Source: Magnetococcales bacterium WMHbin3 (lineage in GTDB: Bacteria > Pseudomonadota > Magnetococcia > Magnetococcales > Magnetaquicoccaceae). From it: 64,000 bases of DNA. The position numbers and the translations under genes were made by a program. The stretch is taken from the NCBI GenBank assembly GCA_002753185.1, contig PDZX01000014.1:1-64000 (forward strand), read 5' to 3'. The notes below the pieces were generated by a model, which saw only the letters and a program-made list of their open reading frames with translations, ran no database searches and had not been told where the DNA came from. Of this stretch, positions 17,768-29,805 are shown piece after piece. How positions within the stretch are numbered: the first letter of the stretch is position 1; each line of letters opens with the position of its first letter.

Positions 17768-18334
17768 ATGTTGCAATTGATTCCATACGGATTGGCGGTG
17801 CTCGTGGGTGGGATGCTTGGCAAAAAGGTGGGGCCGCGCCTGGTCGGGCAGATGATGGAAGAGGATGCGAGTTCCCCGGATCCTCAGGAACGCAACATGA
17901 TCCGGCTGCTCGGCGAATCGCTGCTGCAGGAACAATCCGTGGTCCTGGCCACCGAGGATGTGCCCCTGGACAACCGCTTCGGCAACAAGGTGCTGATCAG
18001 CGAGCATGAGTTCATCCGCACCGCCACCGTGGGGTTGACCCTCGGCCAGAACGACGCGATGGCTGGCCAGTTGAAGACCTCCATGTGGTCGGTATTGGAC
18101 GGCATGCTCCAGCAGGAGTGCAAGAAAAACCTGAACATCGAGATCGGCTCCGAGATCACCCGCAAGGTCAAGATCAGCTTTTCCACCGAGCCGGGCCGCA
18201 TGGTGCGTTACCGGGTGATCTGGAAACAGGATCTGCGCAAGGGGGTGTTCGATCTCCAGATTGGTTCGAACCGGCATGCCTTGCCGTATGTCATCACCTT
18301 CGGTCTGTCCCATGCCGTGGAAAGCATTGAGTGA
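17768..18334 (+). CDS. Unrecognised membrane-anchored protein
   Basis: This 188-residue protein has a short hydrophobic N-terminus (IPYGLAVLVGGMLGKKVG) that could anchor it, an acidic linker, and a mixed alpha/beta domain (about 45-185) ending in beta-rich sequence (RKVKISFSTEPGRMVRYRV). No catalytic motif is recognised. It lies 10 bases before the hybrid kinase and 30 bases after the coiled-coil gene, so it is probably part of the same transcription unit. A ribosome binding site GGGGGAGG is present. Confidence 0.8.
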   Translation: MLQLIPYGLAVLVGGMLGKKVGPRLVGQMMEEDASSPDPQERNMIRLLGESLLQEQSVVLATEDVPLDNRFGNKVLISEHEFIRTATVGLTLGQNDAMAGQLKTSMWSVLDGMLQQECKKNLNIEIGSEITRKVKISFSTEPGRMVRYRVIWKQDLRKGVFDLQIGSNRHALPYVITFGLSHAVESIE

Positions 18335-18343
18335 GCCGATGCC

Positions 18344-21642
<3,299 letters not shown>

Positions 21643-21643
<1 letters not shown>

Positions 21644-22059
21644 TGAAAATTCTAATCGCTGATGACGAACTTAACAATAGAAAGATGCTAAGAGCCTACT
21701 TGAAGTCATTCGGGCAGTGCGACATGGTGAGCGACGGCAAGGAGGCCCTGGAGTTGTTCATTGCCGACCTGGAAGACGGAGACCCTTACGATCTGGTCCT
21801 GCTCGACATCATTATGCCCAACATGGATGGTCAGAAGGCCCTGACCAAGATGCGCGCCGCCGAAAAACGTATCGCGCCCGATGCCAGACCAATCCCGATC
21901 ATCATGGCCACCGGCATGGATTCTTCCGTGCAGGCCATGCAGGCCTATTTCAAGGGCGGCTGCACCGACTATCTGACCAAACCGGTGACTCGCGAACTCC
22001 TGCTGGAAAAAATGCGCAAGCTGAATCTGATCACCGACGCGGAAAGCGAGGGGGAATGA
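21643..22059 (+). CDS. CheY-like stand-alone response regulator (first copy)
   Basis: This 138-residue single receiver domain has the acidic pair ADDE at the N-terminus, phosphoacceptor D55 (LLDIIMP), a Thr-rich switch region (MATGMD) and the conserved Lys in TKPVT. It has no output domain, so it acts by protein contact. It is a close paralogue of the receiver at 32033-32455, sharing CTDYLTKP preceded by FKG. Its start overlaps the kinase stop by one base, which suggests it is a direct phosphorylation target. Confidence 0.92.
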
Positions 22060-22060
22060 C

Positions 22061-23011
22061 ATGGCCACCAACACCCCGAATCGCAGACAGCGAGAGAGAG
22101 TCTTCTGCGGCCAGCCCATGGAGTTCAACGGTTGTCTCGGCAATGCCCTGGACCTGAACGAAATCGCCGTGTTCCTGGTATTGGCCACGCCGTGCGCGGT
22201 ATCCGTCGGCACGGTCGGGGTGTTGAAATTTCAAGTGGAGGGCCGCGCCATGGAAGAGAAGGCTTCCGTGGCCAGAATCACGAAAATGGGTATTTCGGTG
22301 GTCTCACTGGAAGAGAAGAGCCAGCTACCGCATTTAATGACCATTTCACGTTCCGGCATCAAGTTTTGCTCCCAGCTGCCCCATGAAACCATCGTCCATT
22401 TCCGGGGGGAGTTCAGCGCCGAGATCGTCAAAGATTTTAATAATATTTATCGGCATCACCCGCCAGGACGCAAATACCGGTTCAATTTTCAGAACGTCAC
22501 CAGCGTGGAACCATCCGGTATGGCCATGCTGCTGCAATTGGAGGCCCACAATCACGGCCAGAAGGATGACCTGGAGATCGTCCAGTGTAACAAGGAAGTG
22601 ATGCGAACCCTGATGACGCTGGATGCGCCCGGCGTCAACATCACCATCCTGCCGCGCACCGACGAACTCGATCTGGAGCACAAATTCGCGATCACCACCA
22701 CCAGGGGACCAGATGGCCGGGAGATCGTGACCATCAGGGTCGCTCGAATTTTTGATTATAACTGCCGCAGCGAATTTGCATCTCTCTACCGGGGCAGGCC
22801 AAAGCAGACTCAATATATTCTGGATTTTCAGGAAACTGTCCACGTAGGTAAGGCCGCATTCGGCACCCTGTTGTTGCTCAATCAATACAGCCGTGACCAT
22901 GGCGGAGGCGTGATCAGGATCATCAACTGTCCCAGTAATGTCAAAAGGGCATTCGAGTCCATGAAATTTGACCGGTTTTTTGAAATCGATGCGAGCGGAG
23001 GGGCACCATGA
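22061..23011 (+). CDS. Double-STAS protein with possible PilZ-like N-terminus
   Basis: This 316-residue protein lacks membrane segments. Residues about 1-85 begin with an Arg-rich RRQRERVF segment and a beta-rich stretch that loosely recalls PilZ, though the second PilZ motif is not clear. Two STAS-like domains follow (about 105-200 and 220-312). The first keeps a Ser at the usual phosphorylation loop (VEPSGMAML), while the second has GKAAFGTLL and lacks it. STAS domains act as partner-switch modules in phosphorylation cascades. It lies 1 base after the CheY-like gene and overlaps the next gene by 4 bases. Confidence 0.8.
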   Translation: MATNTPNRRQRERVFCGQPMEFNGCLGNALDLNEIAVFLVLATPCAVSVGTVGVLKFQVEGRAMEEKASVARITKMGISVVSLEEKSQLPHLMTISRSGIKFCSQLPHETIVHFRGEFSAEIVKDFNNIYRHHPPGRKYRFNFQNVTSVEPSGMAMLLQLEAHNHGQKDDLEIVQCNKEVMRTLMTLDAPGVNITILPRTDELDLEHKFAITTTRGPDGREIVTIRVARIFDYNCRSEFASLYRGRPKQTQYILDFQETVHVGKAAFGTLLLLNQYSRDHGGGVIRIINCPSNVKRAFESMKFDRFFEIDASGGAP

Positions 23012-24963
23012 CCGAACCAGCCAACATGTCATTGGAGATGTTCGTACACGAATCCGAAAAACGTCTGACGGCGGCCATGGACGGGATGCGTCGGCTCGAC
23101 CAGGGGTGGCTGGAGGAGATGCTGCGAACGGCGCGTGGTATCCGGGGCGCGGCGGAGTATACGAACCTGCCCTACATTGTCCGGATGAGCGGCGCGTTGG
23201 AGACACTGCTGTTTCGGTTGGAGTCTCTGTCCATCACTCCGGACAAGGTGTGCCTGGAGGTGCTGCAATCAGGCATGACCAGGCTGCAAGGGATGCTCGG
23301 CGATCCATCCCTTGGCGCGCATACTCCCATCGAGGAGGAATTGACCGCCATCGAGGTCACCGTGACGCGAATCACCCCACCGGCGCCAGTATTGGACGAC
23401 CTGCGCCGTTATCCCCAGGCGGTGGCCAAGGCTTTGAATCAAGGGTTGAATTTCTTTCTGATCGATCTCCCCTTGTCGGGAGACGCAACCGCCAAACGAA
23501 CGAAATTGGCGGCATTGCTGGATAACCTGCAGGTAATCGGTGAGATGATCGACTCTGATCCCCCTCTGGAGGCGAATTGGAGCGTGGACGGCCGTTTCAC
23601 TGGAAATCGTGCCAGGTTGCTGCTCGCCACAGTGCTGCAAAAAGATCTGCTGCTCGGCTTGACCTCTCTGTCCGAGGAACGGATTCAGGAAATCCCGATC
23701 CCGCAGGATCTGCAAACCGCCGCTCCGTTGGAGGAAGAACACAACGATTTGCTTGATGCGGCCCGTCTGGGCGAGGCGGAAGAACGGATGCGGCAAGAGC
23801 ATTTCGAGCGCATGGAGCAGGAACGTCTGGCCAGGGAAGCGGAAGCAAGGGAAGCGGAAGCAAGGGAGGCGGAAGCAAGGGAGGCGGAAGCAAGGGAGGC
23901 GGAAGCAAGGGAGGCGGAAGCAAGGGTGAAAGCCGCTCGGGAAGCGGAAGCCAGGGAAGCTGCAGCAAAAGAAAGAGCCACTCGGGAAGCGGAAGCAAGG
24001 GAGAAGGCTGCCAAGGAAGCCCTGGAAAAAACCGCCAGGGAGGCGGAAGCCAGGGCAAGTGCGGCGCGAGAAAAAAAGTTGCGCTCTGCGGAGCAGAAGC
24101 GGCGTCTCATGATGATCGTCTCCGGCACGCTCGCGGCAGGCATTGCCGTGGCGCTCTATTTCCAGATGGAACCAAACAAAGCGCCACCTCTCCCCACCAT
24201 CGACAAAAGACCGGAAAAGATCGCCAACTCCACGCCGGCGCCACCAGTAGCCCCACCCAAAACCGTCCTGGCCCCCCCCCTGTCAGCGCCAGAGGTATCC
24301 ATACCACCGGAACCCAAACCGGAACCGCCCCCCGTCGTGGCCAGCCCCGCGCCAGAACCCAAACCGGAACCGGAAATCGCCAAGCAGCCCGAACCGGTCC
24401 CGGCTGTCCAGGCAACGACCACGGCCATGCCAATCGCGTCAGAAGCAGGCAACCAGCCGAACCCGGTCACGCCCCAACCGGTGCGCATACTGACGGAAAA
24501 CGCCCCCGGCATGAATTCCCCATTGGCCCCGTTTGCCAATCTGCTCAAACCCATGAATCGCTTGAAGGCTACCCCCTATGAGCGCATCATGCCACCCAAG
24601 GGCAGGATCACCCATGGCGAGATGCTCTTTTACCGCATTCCGGATGGTCATGTCGTCTTTTCCATTCTTTCCTTGATGGATCATACCGCAGTTCGCCCCG
24701 ACGATTCGTTCACCATCACCGCCAAATCCCTTGCGGAACTCCGACTGGTATTTCAGGTGGACCCCAACGAGGCCTATCTGTTCGAATTCAACATCCATGG
24801 CCGCGTCCTCGTTCCCACCGCTTTCTGGGATCCCTTTTCCCAGATCAGCCTGAAAGCGGTAAGTATGAGTAGAGTTGTTAAAATAGAGCAAGGCGTATAC
24901 CATCTGCGCGACCTTGCCGCATACAAAGTCAATAATCTCTTGAAAATATTAAAAAAACCATGA
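23008..24963 (+). CDS. Membrane protein with degenerate CheA-type Hpt, EAEAR repeats and periplasmic domain
   Basis: This 651-residue protein starts with a helical region (about 5-100) that aligns with a CheA Hpt domain but carries R43 at the phosphorylated His position (RTARGIRGAA). A charged coiled coil with EAEAR pentapeptide repeats (about 270-365) leads to one membrane helix (about 372-389, MIVSGTLAAGIAVALYF). A Pro-rich linker (about 392-490) and a C-terminal domain of unknown fold (about 515-651) lie on the other side, probably in the periplasm. The layout recalls TonB- or TolA-like spanning proteins. It starts inside the previous gene's stop (ATGA). Confidence 0.8.
   Translation: MTEPANMSLEMFVHESEKRLTAAMDGMRRLDQGWLEEMLRTARGIRGAAEYTNLPYIVRMSGALETLLFRLESLSITPDKVCLEVLQSGMTRLQGMLGDPSLGAHTPIEEELTAIEVTVTRITPPAPVLDDLRRYPQAVAKALNQGLNFFLIDLPLSGDATAKRTKLAALLDNLQVIGEMIDSDPPLEANWSVDGRFTGNRARLLLATVLQKDLLLGLTSLSEERIQEIPIPQDLQTAAPLEEEHNDLLDAARLGEAEERMRQEHFERMEQERLAREAEAREAEAREAEAREAEAREAEAREAEARVKAAREAEAREAAAKERATREAEAREKAAKEALEKTAREAEARASAAREKKLRSAEQKRRLMMIVSGTLAAGIAVALYFQMEPNKAPPLPTIDKRPEKIANSTPAPPVAPPKTVLAPPLSAPEVSIPPEPKPEPPPVVASPAPEPKPEPEIAKQPEPVPAVQATTTAMPIASEAGNQPNPVTPQPVRILTENAPGMNSPLAPFANLLKPMNRLKATPYERIMPPKGRITHGEMLFYRIPDGHVVFSILSLMDHTAVRPDDSFTITAKSLAELRLVFQVDPNEAYLFEFNIHGRVLVPTAFWDPFSQISLKAVSMSRVVKIEQGVYHLRDLAAYKVNNLLKILKKP
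23836..23925 (+). repeat. Six 15-base tandem repeats
   Basis: Six units of gaagcggaagcaagg or gaggcggaagcaagg stand in tandem and encode EAEAR or close variants; degenerate copies continue to about 24050. They extend a charged single alpha helix or coiled coil. Near-identical units make copy-number change likely. Confidence 0.95.
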
Positions 24964-24973
24964 CAAGGTCCCG

Positions 24974-25798
24974 ATGAACAGACTCAACTTGAATTTTGTG
25001 CGCAGGCTGCATGTGGCGTGGGTTTCCGAACTGGAAAAAAAGGTCCGCCAAGGCGAGCCATTGCCCCACATTCGCACTTTGCAGGAGTGCGAACTGACGA
25101 TCTGGCTGCAAGGCGAAGGGCCGCACGAATTGCACCATTTCGACTCGGTGCGCGCCCTGATGGATGCGCATGAACAACTGCACCAGGCGGTCAACCGCAT
25201 CCCGTCCCATCTGGGCAGCCATACTACCGGGGAAGTCGCCACCACCCTGAGGCAGGTGCGCGCCTTGAGCCGCGATATCGTCTATTTTCTCACGGAACTG
25301 GAATTCGTCGTCTTCGAGGAGCATGGGATTGGCCAGGTCGTCGCGCATCCGATCAGGGCACTGGTGCAAAAATGGTTTCATGTCGCCACGCGGGACGATG
25401 ACGCCGGATACGATCCCCTGGGCATCAATCATGCGCGCCTGCTGCATCTGCGCTGGTCAAAAGACCTGGTGCGTGCCTTCAACCACTGGGGCAGGAACGC
25501 CGAACTCGAATCGGACACCTCGTGCGACCTGGGCAACTGGATTCATGGCGTCGGTTCGCAACTGGATCGTAACCTGGTGGCTGAATTGGACCATGTCCAC
25601 AGCCTGCTGCACGCCAAGGCCGAGGAGACCATCCGCGCCTTGAGAAGGAAAAACATTCGCGCATCGGACAAGCTGTATCAGGAGGTGGTCGATCTCGGTC
25701 GCGAGGTGCTGTATCTGCTGACCCGCATCGAAACCCTCCTTCCTCAATCGGACGTCACGGGAACGTGGAGACATCAAGGAGACAACATTGTTGACTGA
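24974..25798 (+). CDS. Tandem CZB (chemoreceptor zinc-binding) domain protein
   Basis: This 274-residue soluble protein contains two copies of a CZB-like pattern. Copy one has H13, C39 (ECELTIWLQGEG) and H66/H70 (AHEQLH). Copy two has H158 (LLHLRW), C184 (SCDLGNWIHGVG) and H209/H213 (HSLLH). The spacing is nearly the same in both. CZB domains bind zinc with three His and one Cys and sense oxidants or zinc in chemoreceptors and diguanylate cyclases; here two are joined without a signalling partner domain. It precedes the ZorA-like gene, overlapping it by 11 bases. The CZB call is from motif spacing and is my inference. Confidence 0.75.
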   Translation: MNRLNLNFVRRLHVAWVSELEKKVRQGEPLPHIRTLQECELTIWLQGEGPHELHHFDSVRALMDAHEQLHQAVNRIPSHLGSHTTGEVATTLRQVRALSRDIVYFLTELEFVVFEEHGIGQVVAHPIRALVQKWFHVATRDDDAGYDPLGINHARLLHLRWSKDLVRAFNHWGRNAELESDTSCDLGNWIHGVGSQLDRNLVAELDHVHSLLHAKAEETIRALRRKNIRASDKLYQEVVDLGREVLYLLTRIETLLPQSDVTGTWRHQGDNIVD

Positions 25799-28700
25799 AC
25801 TCGCCACTTTTTTTGCCGGCAGTGGAGGACACTACACCCTCGCCATTCTGGTGATCGGTGGATTCATGATCAGCTTTGTCATGTTCTACTGGCAAACCAA
25901 CCATATCACCAGGCATGTGCGCCGCGCACTGCGTCTTCTGAGTGATATCGGCCAACCCGCCGCGATGGATCATGCCAGGCGTAAAATGCTCCTCGCCCAG
26001 AACTGGAACCGTTTTGTGGGGGTCATGGAATCCAGGGAGATGGCCAGTTTCGCTTCGGCCTGGGCAGAATTCAAGAAACATCTGATCATGCCGACCGCCG
26101 ATGCGCCCAGACCGATCCGCACCACGGTGGAACCGACGCTCTACTTCAACGAACGCAGCATCTATTTTCTCAACATCAACTCCCGGCTCTACGATGCCGT
26201 GCCGGGCTTCCTGACCGGCGGCGGCATCTTCGGCACCTTCGTCGGCCTGGTCGCCGGCATCTCCCTGGCCCAAAGCGGCATGACCGCCGGCCCCCAGGAG
26301 ATGCGGCAGGCCATGCAACACCTCATGGGCGGCGTCTCCACCGCGTTCATCGCCTCGGTCTTCGGCATCGGGCTTTCCATCATCTTCTCTGTCCAGGAGA
26401 AACGGCGCCAATACGCGATCGGACGCCTGATCAACCAGTTCAGCGAGGAACTGGAACTCAGCCTGGAGATGGCCACGCCGGAAAACACCGCGATGTCGAA
26501 ACTCCATGCCGCGCAATTGGAACAGATCGCCGAACTGCAAAAGATCGGACAACTCCTGAAAACGGCACAAGGAATCCCCGCAATCGGCGCGGCAGCCCCC
26601 CGCGATCTGGACACCCGCATCGGCTCGAGCCTCGCCCCGGCCATGGGCAAGATGTTCGAAACCCTGGTCAAATTCCAGGACAATCAGAAAGGCGCCCAAA
26701 AGGATGCCCTCCGGGATGCCCTCGCCCCGGTTCTGGACCGCCTGCAAGAGACCCTCACCCAGAAAATGAGCGGCATGGAACTGGCCATCCATGCCCTCAT
26801 CGAGCATCTGCGCAAGGGGCACGAGATACCCGAAACGGAAACGCACGACTTGCAAAACAGGATGGATGCCTTAAGCGCCAATCTCGCCACCCTGCTGCGC
26901 GGCTCCAGCGAGGGGGTGGCGGAACGCCTCGATCGGGCGATCAACGTCGTCGTCGATGTCATGCGCGACCTGAAGGCGCAGCATGAGGATGCCCAGCGGC
27001 ACTATACCCAATTGCAAACCGCCTCCAGTGAGAAAACCGATCACTCCCTCGACCGTTTCGCCACCACCCTCGACACCCGCATGGATCAACAGGGCATCCA
27101 GTTGACCGCAACCCTGCGCGAAATCGTCGATGCCCTGCGCATGTTCCAGCCCAAGGGAGAAAAAACGGACGGCGAGCGCCAGGAGATCCTGCTCCCGTTG
27201 AGCCGCGCCATGAACGACCTGGCCGAGGGGATGATCGGCATGCGCGCCGCCCAGAACGACCTGACCGCCCAACTGCGCGACTCCTCCACCGGCCTGGCGG
27301 GCCGCTCGGAACGCTCCCTGGTGGAGATGGCCGGTATGGTCAAGACCTTGCAGAGCGCCATCCTGGAGATGTCCAACCAGATGCGCGACTCCTCTGCCGG
27401 ACTGGCGGGCCGCTCGGAGCGCATCATGGGCGAAATGGCTGGCGCGGTGCGCAACATGCAGTCTGTCTTCCAGGAGATGACCGCCCAGTTGCGCGACTCC
27501 TCCAACGGGCTGGTGGGCCGCTCGGAACTCTCCATGAGCGAAATGACCCGCGTGGCCATGAACATGCAAACCGCCCTCCAGGAGATGGCCTCCCTGGTGC
27601 GCGACTCCTCGGTGGGGATCAGCGGTCGTCAGGAACGCGCCCTGGCCGACCTGTCCGCCGTGGCATCTGGCATGCGCAACGCCCAGACGGAACTGGCCGC
27701 GCTCCTGCGCGACTCCTCGGCGGGATTTGCCGGCAGCCTCTCCCGCACCATCACCGACCTGACCTCTGTTGCCGACAGCATGAAAACCGCCCAGGGCGAG
27801 ATGGTCACCCTGCTGCGGGAGTCGTCGGTCGGCTTCAGCGATCGCCTGAACCGCACCATCACCGATCTCTCCCAGGCCTCCTCCACCATGATGGCCGTGC
27901 AACAGGAGATGCAACGCTTCTTCAGTTCCGCGCCACACCTGTTGATGGCCACCGAGAAGCTCCTGCAAGGGATGGAACGATTCCAGGACAGCATCGGCGA
28001 CAAAATGGCCGCGCTGGATCAAACGCGCGTTGCAACGACACGCGGCATCGAAACCGGCCAGGAGGAGATGGTCCGCTCCCTCGGCCAGTTCATGGCGCAA
28101 TCCCGCGAATCCATGCAACAGGATTCGCTCCAGTTGAACGAGGCCCTGGTCAAGGCGGGCCGGCTCTTCCTTGGGGCCACGGAAAAACTCGAGGCGACCA
28201 TGGCCAATCTCTCCTCCCTCTTCATCAACTCCCTGAACCAGTTCTCCAGCGGCGCCACGGAAGTGACCGCCGGGATGCATCACGCCAACGATCAGCTCTT
28301 CGCCCGCATCGGCGACTCGCTGCTCTCCCTCAACCTGGCCGTGGACGACATTCGTTCGTCCCAGGAGGAGATGCGCGGCCACTTCCAGGCGAGCACCAGC
28401 GAGGTGACCACCGGGATGCATCAGGCCAACGAACTGCTCGTCTCCCGCATCGGCGACGTGCTGCGCGCCATCAACCTGGCGGCGTCGGAACTCCGCGCGG
28501 CCCGGGAAGAGACGCAGCCCGTCCAGGTCATCACACAACCGGAAACCCGCATGCCGTTCCAAGGGGAAGAGATGCAAAACCGCTTCGAGATGTTGATCGG
28601 CGCCCTGTCCAACCTCTTCGAACGGATGGAGGCCAACACGGCTTCCACCATGCACACCATCCAGGCGCAACACCACTCTTCCGCCAGTTATTTCCAGCAA

Positions 28701-29792
28701 TCGCAGCAACATATGACGGAAGGCAACATGGAACTGCAAGCCGTGCTGCAGGCCAGTGGCCTCTCCTTCCGGCAGTCCGCCGCAGAAATGGGTCAGGCCG
28801 CTTCCCACATGGCCCACGCTCTCCAGACCTCCATCCGCTGGTCCGAGGAGAACCGTCAGGCCATGGAGGCCGTGATCCACTTCGCCAACAGCTTCGGTCA
28901 GGCGCAGAACCGCTTCGCGCAAATGATCCAGGCCCTGGAATCGGGCGCCATGATGATCGCCGTGGCCGGAGAACGACTGCAAGGCGGCAGCGACAAGATG
29001 GAGTCCGTCGCCAGGGAACTCTCCGCCACCCAGGAGACCGCACGCCAGACCCTCAACGCCATCCTCAAGGCCCACGAGCAACTGCGCGTCATCTGGCACA
29101 ACTACGAAAACCGCTTCAGCCAGGTGGACACTTCGCTCGAACAGACCTTCAATCACCTCAACGACGGCCTGCAGGAGTTCGCGAACCGGGTGCTGCGCTT
29201 CATCTCCGGCGTGGACGACCAGATGGGCGGTATCACGGAAAAACTCGGCTACGTGATCGGCGACTTCGGCTCCAAACTGGACGACCTCAACGACACCATG
29301 AGCGGATTTTTGGACAAGATGTCCGGCACCATCATTCAACCCATGCATGACGCCTCCGGGCAGATCCTCCAGGCTGGCGAGAAAATCCACGGTTCCCTCT
29401 CCAGCCTGTCGGGACTGGCCTCCACCCTCTCCCTGGCGCATGGAGAGGCCAGGGACGAATCGGCTCAGACACTGGCCAATATCACCGACACCCACGAACG
29501 CATGAAAACCACCATCGCCATGATGCAAAAGCAGATGGATGTCACCCTGAACGAGCAACAGCAACGCTTTGAACAGGTGAACGCCTCGATGCAACAGACC
29601 ATGGCCCATATCAACAGCGATCTTTCCGACTTCTCCTCGGAAAAAATTCTTGAGTTCATCGGTGGCGTGGATGAACATATGGAAAATGTTTCAACCCAGT
29701 TGCGTGACACAATCAGTGATTTGAATGGCAAACTGGACGAACTGAACGACATGATGGTGTTCGTGGTTAGAACCCAGTCCAATCAAGAGTGA
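25788..29792 (+). CDS. ZorA/MotA-like ion channel with giant coiled-coil tail (TTG start)
   Basis: This 1334-residue protein has the MotA/TolQ/ExbB-type channel core: helix 1 at about 16-36, helix 2 at 139-161 (GIFGTFVGLVAGI) and helix 3 at 181-203 (GGVSTAFIASVFGIGLSIIF). A cytoplasmic tail of about 1130 residues follows, nearly all helical, with six 36-residue repeats (498-713) and later weaker ones. The pattern of three helices plus a long tail followed by an OmpA/MotB-like partner is that of ZorA in Zorya systems, though MotA-like motors of other kinds are possible. TTG at 25788 (or 25791) is the start, 6 bases after AAGGAG; the first ATG would cut into helix 1. It overlaps the CZB gene. 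Confidence 0.85.
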   Translation: MLTELATFFAGSGGHYTLAILVIGGFMISFVMFYWQTNHITRHVRRALRLLSDIGQPAAMDHARRKMLLAQNWNRFVGVMESREMASFASAWAEFKKHLIMPTADAPRPIRTTVEPTLYFNERSIYFLNINSRLYDAVPGFLTGGGIFGTFVGLVAGISLAQSGMTAGPQEMRQAMQHLMGGVSTAFIASVFGIGLSIIFSVQEKRRQYAIGRLINQFSEELELSLEMATPENTAMSKLHAAQLEQIAELQKIGQLLKTAQGIPAIGAAAPRDLDTRIGSSLAPAMGKMFETLVKFQDNQKGAQKDALRDALAPVLDRLQETLTQKMSGMELAIHALIEHLRKGHEIPETETHDLQNRMDALSANLATLLRGSSEGVAERLDRAINVVVDVMRDLKAQHEDAQRHYTQLQTASSEKTDHSLDRFATTLDTRMDQQGIQLTATLREIVDALRMFQPKGEKTDGERQEILLPLSRAMNDLAEGMIGMRAAQNDLTAQLRDSSTGLAGRSERSLVEMAGMVKTLQSAILEMSNQMRDSSAGLAGRSERIMGEMAGAVRNMQSVFQEMTAQLRDSSNGLVGRSELSMSEMTRVAMNMQTALQEMASLVRDSSVGISGRQERALADLSAVASGMRNAQTELAALLRDSSAGFAGSLSRTITDLTSVADSMKTAQGEMVTLLRESSVGFSDRLNRTITDLSQASSTMMAVQQEMQRFFSSAPHLLMATEKLLQGMERFQDSIGDKMAALDQTRVATTRGIETGQEEMVRSLGQFMAQSRESMQQDSLQLNEALVKAGRLFLGATEKLEATMANLSSLFINSLNQFSSGATEVTAGMHHANDQLFARIGDSLLSLNLAVDDIRSSQEEMRGHFQASTSEVTTGMHQANELLVSRIGDVLRAINLAASELRAAREETQPVQVITQPETRMPFQGEEMQNRFEMLIGALSNLFERMEANTASTMHTIQAQHHSSASYFQQSQQHMTEGNMELQAVLQASGLSFRQSAAEMGQAASHMAHALQTSIRWSEENRQAMEAVIHFANSFGQAQNRFAQMIQALESGAMMIAVAGERLQGGSDKMESVARELSATQETARQTLNAILKAHEQLRVIWHNYENRFSQVDTSLEQTFNHLNDGLQEFANRVLRFISGVDDQMGGITEKLGYVIGDFGSKLDDLNDTMSGFLDKMSGTIIQPMHDASGQILQAGEKIHGSLSSLSGLASTLSLAHGEARDESAQTLANITDTHERMKTTIAMMQKQMDVTLNEQQQRFEQVNASMQQTMAHINSDLSDFSSEKILEFIGGVDEHMENVSTQLRDTISDLNGKLDELNDMMVFVVRTQSNQE
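27279..27926 (+). repeat. Six 108-base (36-residue) repeats in the ZorA-like tail
   Basis: Six tandem units of 36 codons begin with D or E followed by SS, with a G three residues after the D, as in DSSAGLAGRSER, and end with a QEM..LxR-like segment. The first four are most alike. The fixed 36-residue period without insertions suggests a regular coiled-coil rod built by duplication. Confidence 0.9.
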
Positions 29793-29805
29793 CGGGTGAC
29801 CGATC

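Noticed and set aside
23836-23925. Short tandem repeats taken for a CRISPR array
   Set aside because: The units are 15 bases, contiguous without spacers, and lie in frame inside a coding region as EAEAR repeats.
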